DNA of 9,818 nt, from the NCBI GenBank assembly GCA_027051315.1, contig JALTZE010000255.1:1-9818 (forward strand), read 5' to 3'. The notes under the pieces are model-generated. The model made no database searches. It saw only the letters and a program-made list of their open reading frames with translations, and was not told the origin of the DNA. Below, in pieces: positions 8,326-9,818 of the stretch (its first letter is position 1; each line of letters opens with the position of its first letter). The position numbers and the translations under genes were made by a program. Source of the DNA: Micavibrio sp. Lineage in GTDB: Bacteria; Pseudomonadota; Alphaproteobacteria; Micavibrionales; Micavibrionaceae.

Positions 8326-9431
8326 TGAAATTTTGCCCAACCTTAAGTAAATATTTTATATCTATATATCTAAAAAATCTATTCTTCATAAGTTTTATAT
8401 TATTAGGCATAGTATATATGTTTGATGTAATAGAACTCATAAGAAAATCATCAAAATTCGATAATGTCCCTATATCCTTGGTCATGCAGATGGGTTTACT
8501 TAAACTTATAGATATTGGTCAGGTAATTTCTCCATTCATAATTTTATTTAGCGCCATGTTCACATTTTGGCAATTAAATAAAAGAAGTGAATTAGTAATA
8601 GTAAAATCTGTTGGATTTTCTGTATGGCAATTTCTATCCCCTATTATTGCCGTAACAATGTTCATAGGTATAATACAAATAACTATCATAAATCCTATCG
8701 GAACAATATTGTTAAGCAAATATGAGCATCTTGAAAAAAACTATCTTCAAAGACAACCTTCCAGCATTGTAACAATATTTAAAGATGGGCTATGGTTACT
8801 ACAAGAGATGGAAAATAAACAAGGCTACGCCATTATAAGGTCAAAAGACATAAAGATACCTGAATGGGAGCTTAGAAACGTAACCGTAATATTTTTTAAT
8901 AATGAAGATGTATTACAAAAGAGAATAGATGCAAAATCAGCTTCTATAAAAAATAATAGCTGGATTTTCAAGAATGTAATAATACACCAAGCAAATAACA
9001 GCGATATAAAAAACCTCAAAGAATATAAATTACCTACCTCAATAACAGCAAAAGAAATAGAAGATAGCTTTTCTGATACTGAAACAATGTCATTCTGGAA
9101 GTTAAATAGCTATATCAAAACAGTAGAATCTACGGGTTTTGATGCTGTAAAACTCAAAATACATTTCCAATCATTATTATCTGTTCCTTTTCTTTTTTGT
9201 GCTATGATATTGCTTGCCGCTTGTGTTTCCATGCGTCCCCCCAGACAAAAAGAAAATACAATATTGATATTATCTGGAATATTCATAGGCTTTACCATAT
9301 TTTTCACTTCAAGCTATTTACAAGCTTTGGGAGCCTCTCACCAAATACCAGTATTTATGGCTGCATGGACACCTTCCATAATCGGAATCCTAACTGGCAT
9401 ATCAATCCTCTTATCCATTGAAGATGGATAA
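8325..9431 (+). CDS. lptG: LPS export ABC transporter permease LptG
   Basis: This is the second permease of the LptB2FG lipopolysaccharide exporter. The 368-residue product (E. coli LptG is 360) has membrane segments at about 16-36, 66-82, 102-130, then a periplasmic beta-rich domain (about 135-255), SFWKLNSYI (256-264), and C-terminal segments at about 283-302, 312-333 and 343-364. The region QLNKRSELVIVKSVGFSVWQ (83-102) is the coupling helix that contacts LptB in this family. The conserved end LGASHQIPVFMAAWTPSIIG (335-354) is a strong match to LptG. Its ATG overlaps the lptF stop by one base, so the two are cotranscribed and likely made in equal amounts. No lptD follows; in many alphaproteobacteria lptD comes next. 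Assignment as LptG is secure by motif and position. Confidence 0.94.
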   Translation: MKFCPTLSKYFISIYLKNLFFISFILLGIVYMFDVIELIRKSSKFDNVPISLVMQMGLLKLIDIGQVISPFIILFSAMFTFWQLNKRSELVIVKSVGFSVWQFLSPIIAVTMFIGIIQITIINPIGTILLSKYEHLEKNYLQRQPSSIVTIFKDGLWLLQEMENKQGYAIIRSKDIKIPEWELRNVTVIFFNNEDVLQKRIDAKSASIKNNSWIFKNVIIHQANNSDIKNLKEYKLPTSITAKEIEDSFSDTETMSFWKLNSYIKTVESTGFDAVKLKIHFQSLLSVPFLFCAMILLAACVSMRPPRQKENTILILSGIFIGFTIFFTSSYLQALGASHQIPVFMAAWTPSIIGILTGISILLSIEDG

Positions 9432-9457
9432 ATATTGTTAGTAATTTCATAAAAATA

Positions 9458-9484
9458 TTGAAATTATGTAAAGAACAATATAAA
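9458..9484 (+). promoter_or_regulatory. Possible promoter before the HAD hydrolase gene
   Basis: The 92-base gap after lptG holds TTGAAA (9458-9463) and TATAAA (9479-9484), near-consensus -35 and -10 hexamers with a short 15-base spacer. The gap also has a perfect AAAAATTTTT (9496-9505). The spacing is poor and the DNA is very AT-rich, so this is only a candidate. Confidence 0.25.
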
Positions 9485-9514
9485 TTCATCACTTTAAAAA
9501 TTTTTGAATTATAC

Positions 9515-9518
9515 GGAG
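9515..9518 (+). promoter_or_regulatory. Ribosome binding site of the HAD hydrolase gene
   Basis: GGAG stands 5 bases before the ATG at 9524, at normal spacing, and supports that start. Confidence 0.6.
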
Positions 9519-9523
9519 CAACT

Positions 9524-9818
9524 ATGACCCAAGATAAAAAAAGCCCATATAAACTTATACAATGGGACATTGACGGCACCCTTGTTGGTAGCGAAATGAG
9601 GAATAGACACGCTATTGAACAAGTATCATATCTTGCCAATGTTATTATTGATGAACATGATTGGATACATCTATGTGGTAAAGCAGAAGAAGATATATAT
9701 ATAGCATTAGTTAACGATAATCATGAAAATAAAACAAATATGCAATCAATATACAAAACACCAGAAGATTTCAGAGGTGCTTGCCAATATGCATATAAAC
9801 AATTCATGAATATGGTAA
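9524..9818 (+). CDS. HAD-superfamily hydrolase, 5' part only (cut by the window end)
   Basis: Only the first 98 codons are present; the frame is open to the last base. The N-terminus KLIQWDIDGTLVGSE carries HAD motif I (DxDGT), with D15 the expected nucleophile and D17 the general acid, which identifies a phosphatase or phosphoglycolate-phosphatase-like enzyme. What follows (about residues 25-98) would be the start of an alpha-helical cap inserted after motif I, as in beta-phosphoglucomutase/phosphoglycolate phosphatase relatives. Motifs II to IV lie beyond the window, so neither substrate nor activity can be assigned. The gene is separated from lptG by 92 bases with its own ribosome binding site and a possible promoter, so it need not belong to the lpt operon. 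I do not recognise a specific gene. Confidence 0.8.
   Translation, partial: MTQDKKSPYKLIQWDIDGTLVGSEMRNRHAIEQVSYLANVIIDEHDWIHLCGKAEEDIYIALVNDNHENKTNMQSIYKTPEDFRGACQYAYKQFMNMV

Noticed and set aside
9442..9466. Inverted repeat TAATTTC / GAAATTA after lptG as a terminator
   Set aside because: The 7-base stem is all but one pair A-T, the loop is 11 bases and no T run follows; too weak to call.

Overview
This window looks like a low-GC Gram-negative chromosome, most likely an alphaproteobacterium, joined at its left edge to DNA from a mobile element. LptF, LptG and HolC show a Gram-negative (proteobacterial) cell. The C-terminal RluB-like peptide ([15 protein letters not shown]) has the form I associate with alphaproteobacteria, but this is recognition by eye and I cannot name a genus.

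Bases 30 to about 2960, plus strand, encode an almost complete MobF-family conjugative relaxase-helicase (TrwC/TraI-like): HUH relaxase domain, then a superfamily 1 (RecD-like) helicase. The frame does not stop where the relaxase should end. It runs into 78 codons that are clearly the C-terminus of a 23S rRNA pseudouridine synthase of the RluB/RsuA family (2961-3197). The RluB catalytic domain is absent. This seam between mobile-element DNA and a core gene is the most unusual thing in the window. It may be an integration or deletion boundary, or an assembly chimera.

Bases 3184-7138, minus strand, hold a probable transcription unit pepA-holC-dxs: leucyl aminopeptidase, the chi subunit of the DNA polymerase III clamp-loader complex, and 1-deoxy-D-xylulose-5-phosphate synthase. 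pepA and holC are 1 base apart. dxs follows after 63 bases that contain a perfect 12-bp palindrome, and its 3' end overlaps the RluB tail by 14 bases.

Bases 7192-9431, plus strand, hold lptF and lptG, whose stop and start codons share one base (TAATG). They encode the permease pair of the LptB2FG lipopolysaccharide exporter. The divergent pepA-holC / lptF-lptG arrangement is a classic proteobacterial neighbourhood, with dxs in the place valS occupies in E. coli. A HAD-superfamily hydrolase gene starts at 9524 and is cut by the window end.

There is no rRNA, tRNA, CRISPR array, insertion sequence or recognisable riboswitch. No gene-free stretch exceeds 92 bases. I do not see a convincing new multi-gene system; the items worth checking are the relaxase-RluB seam and the small repeats noted below.
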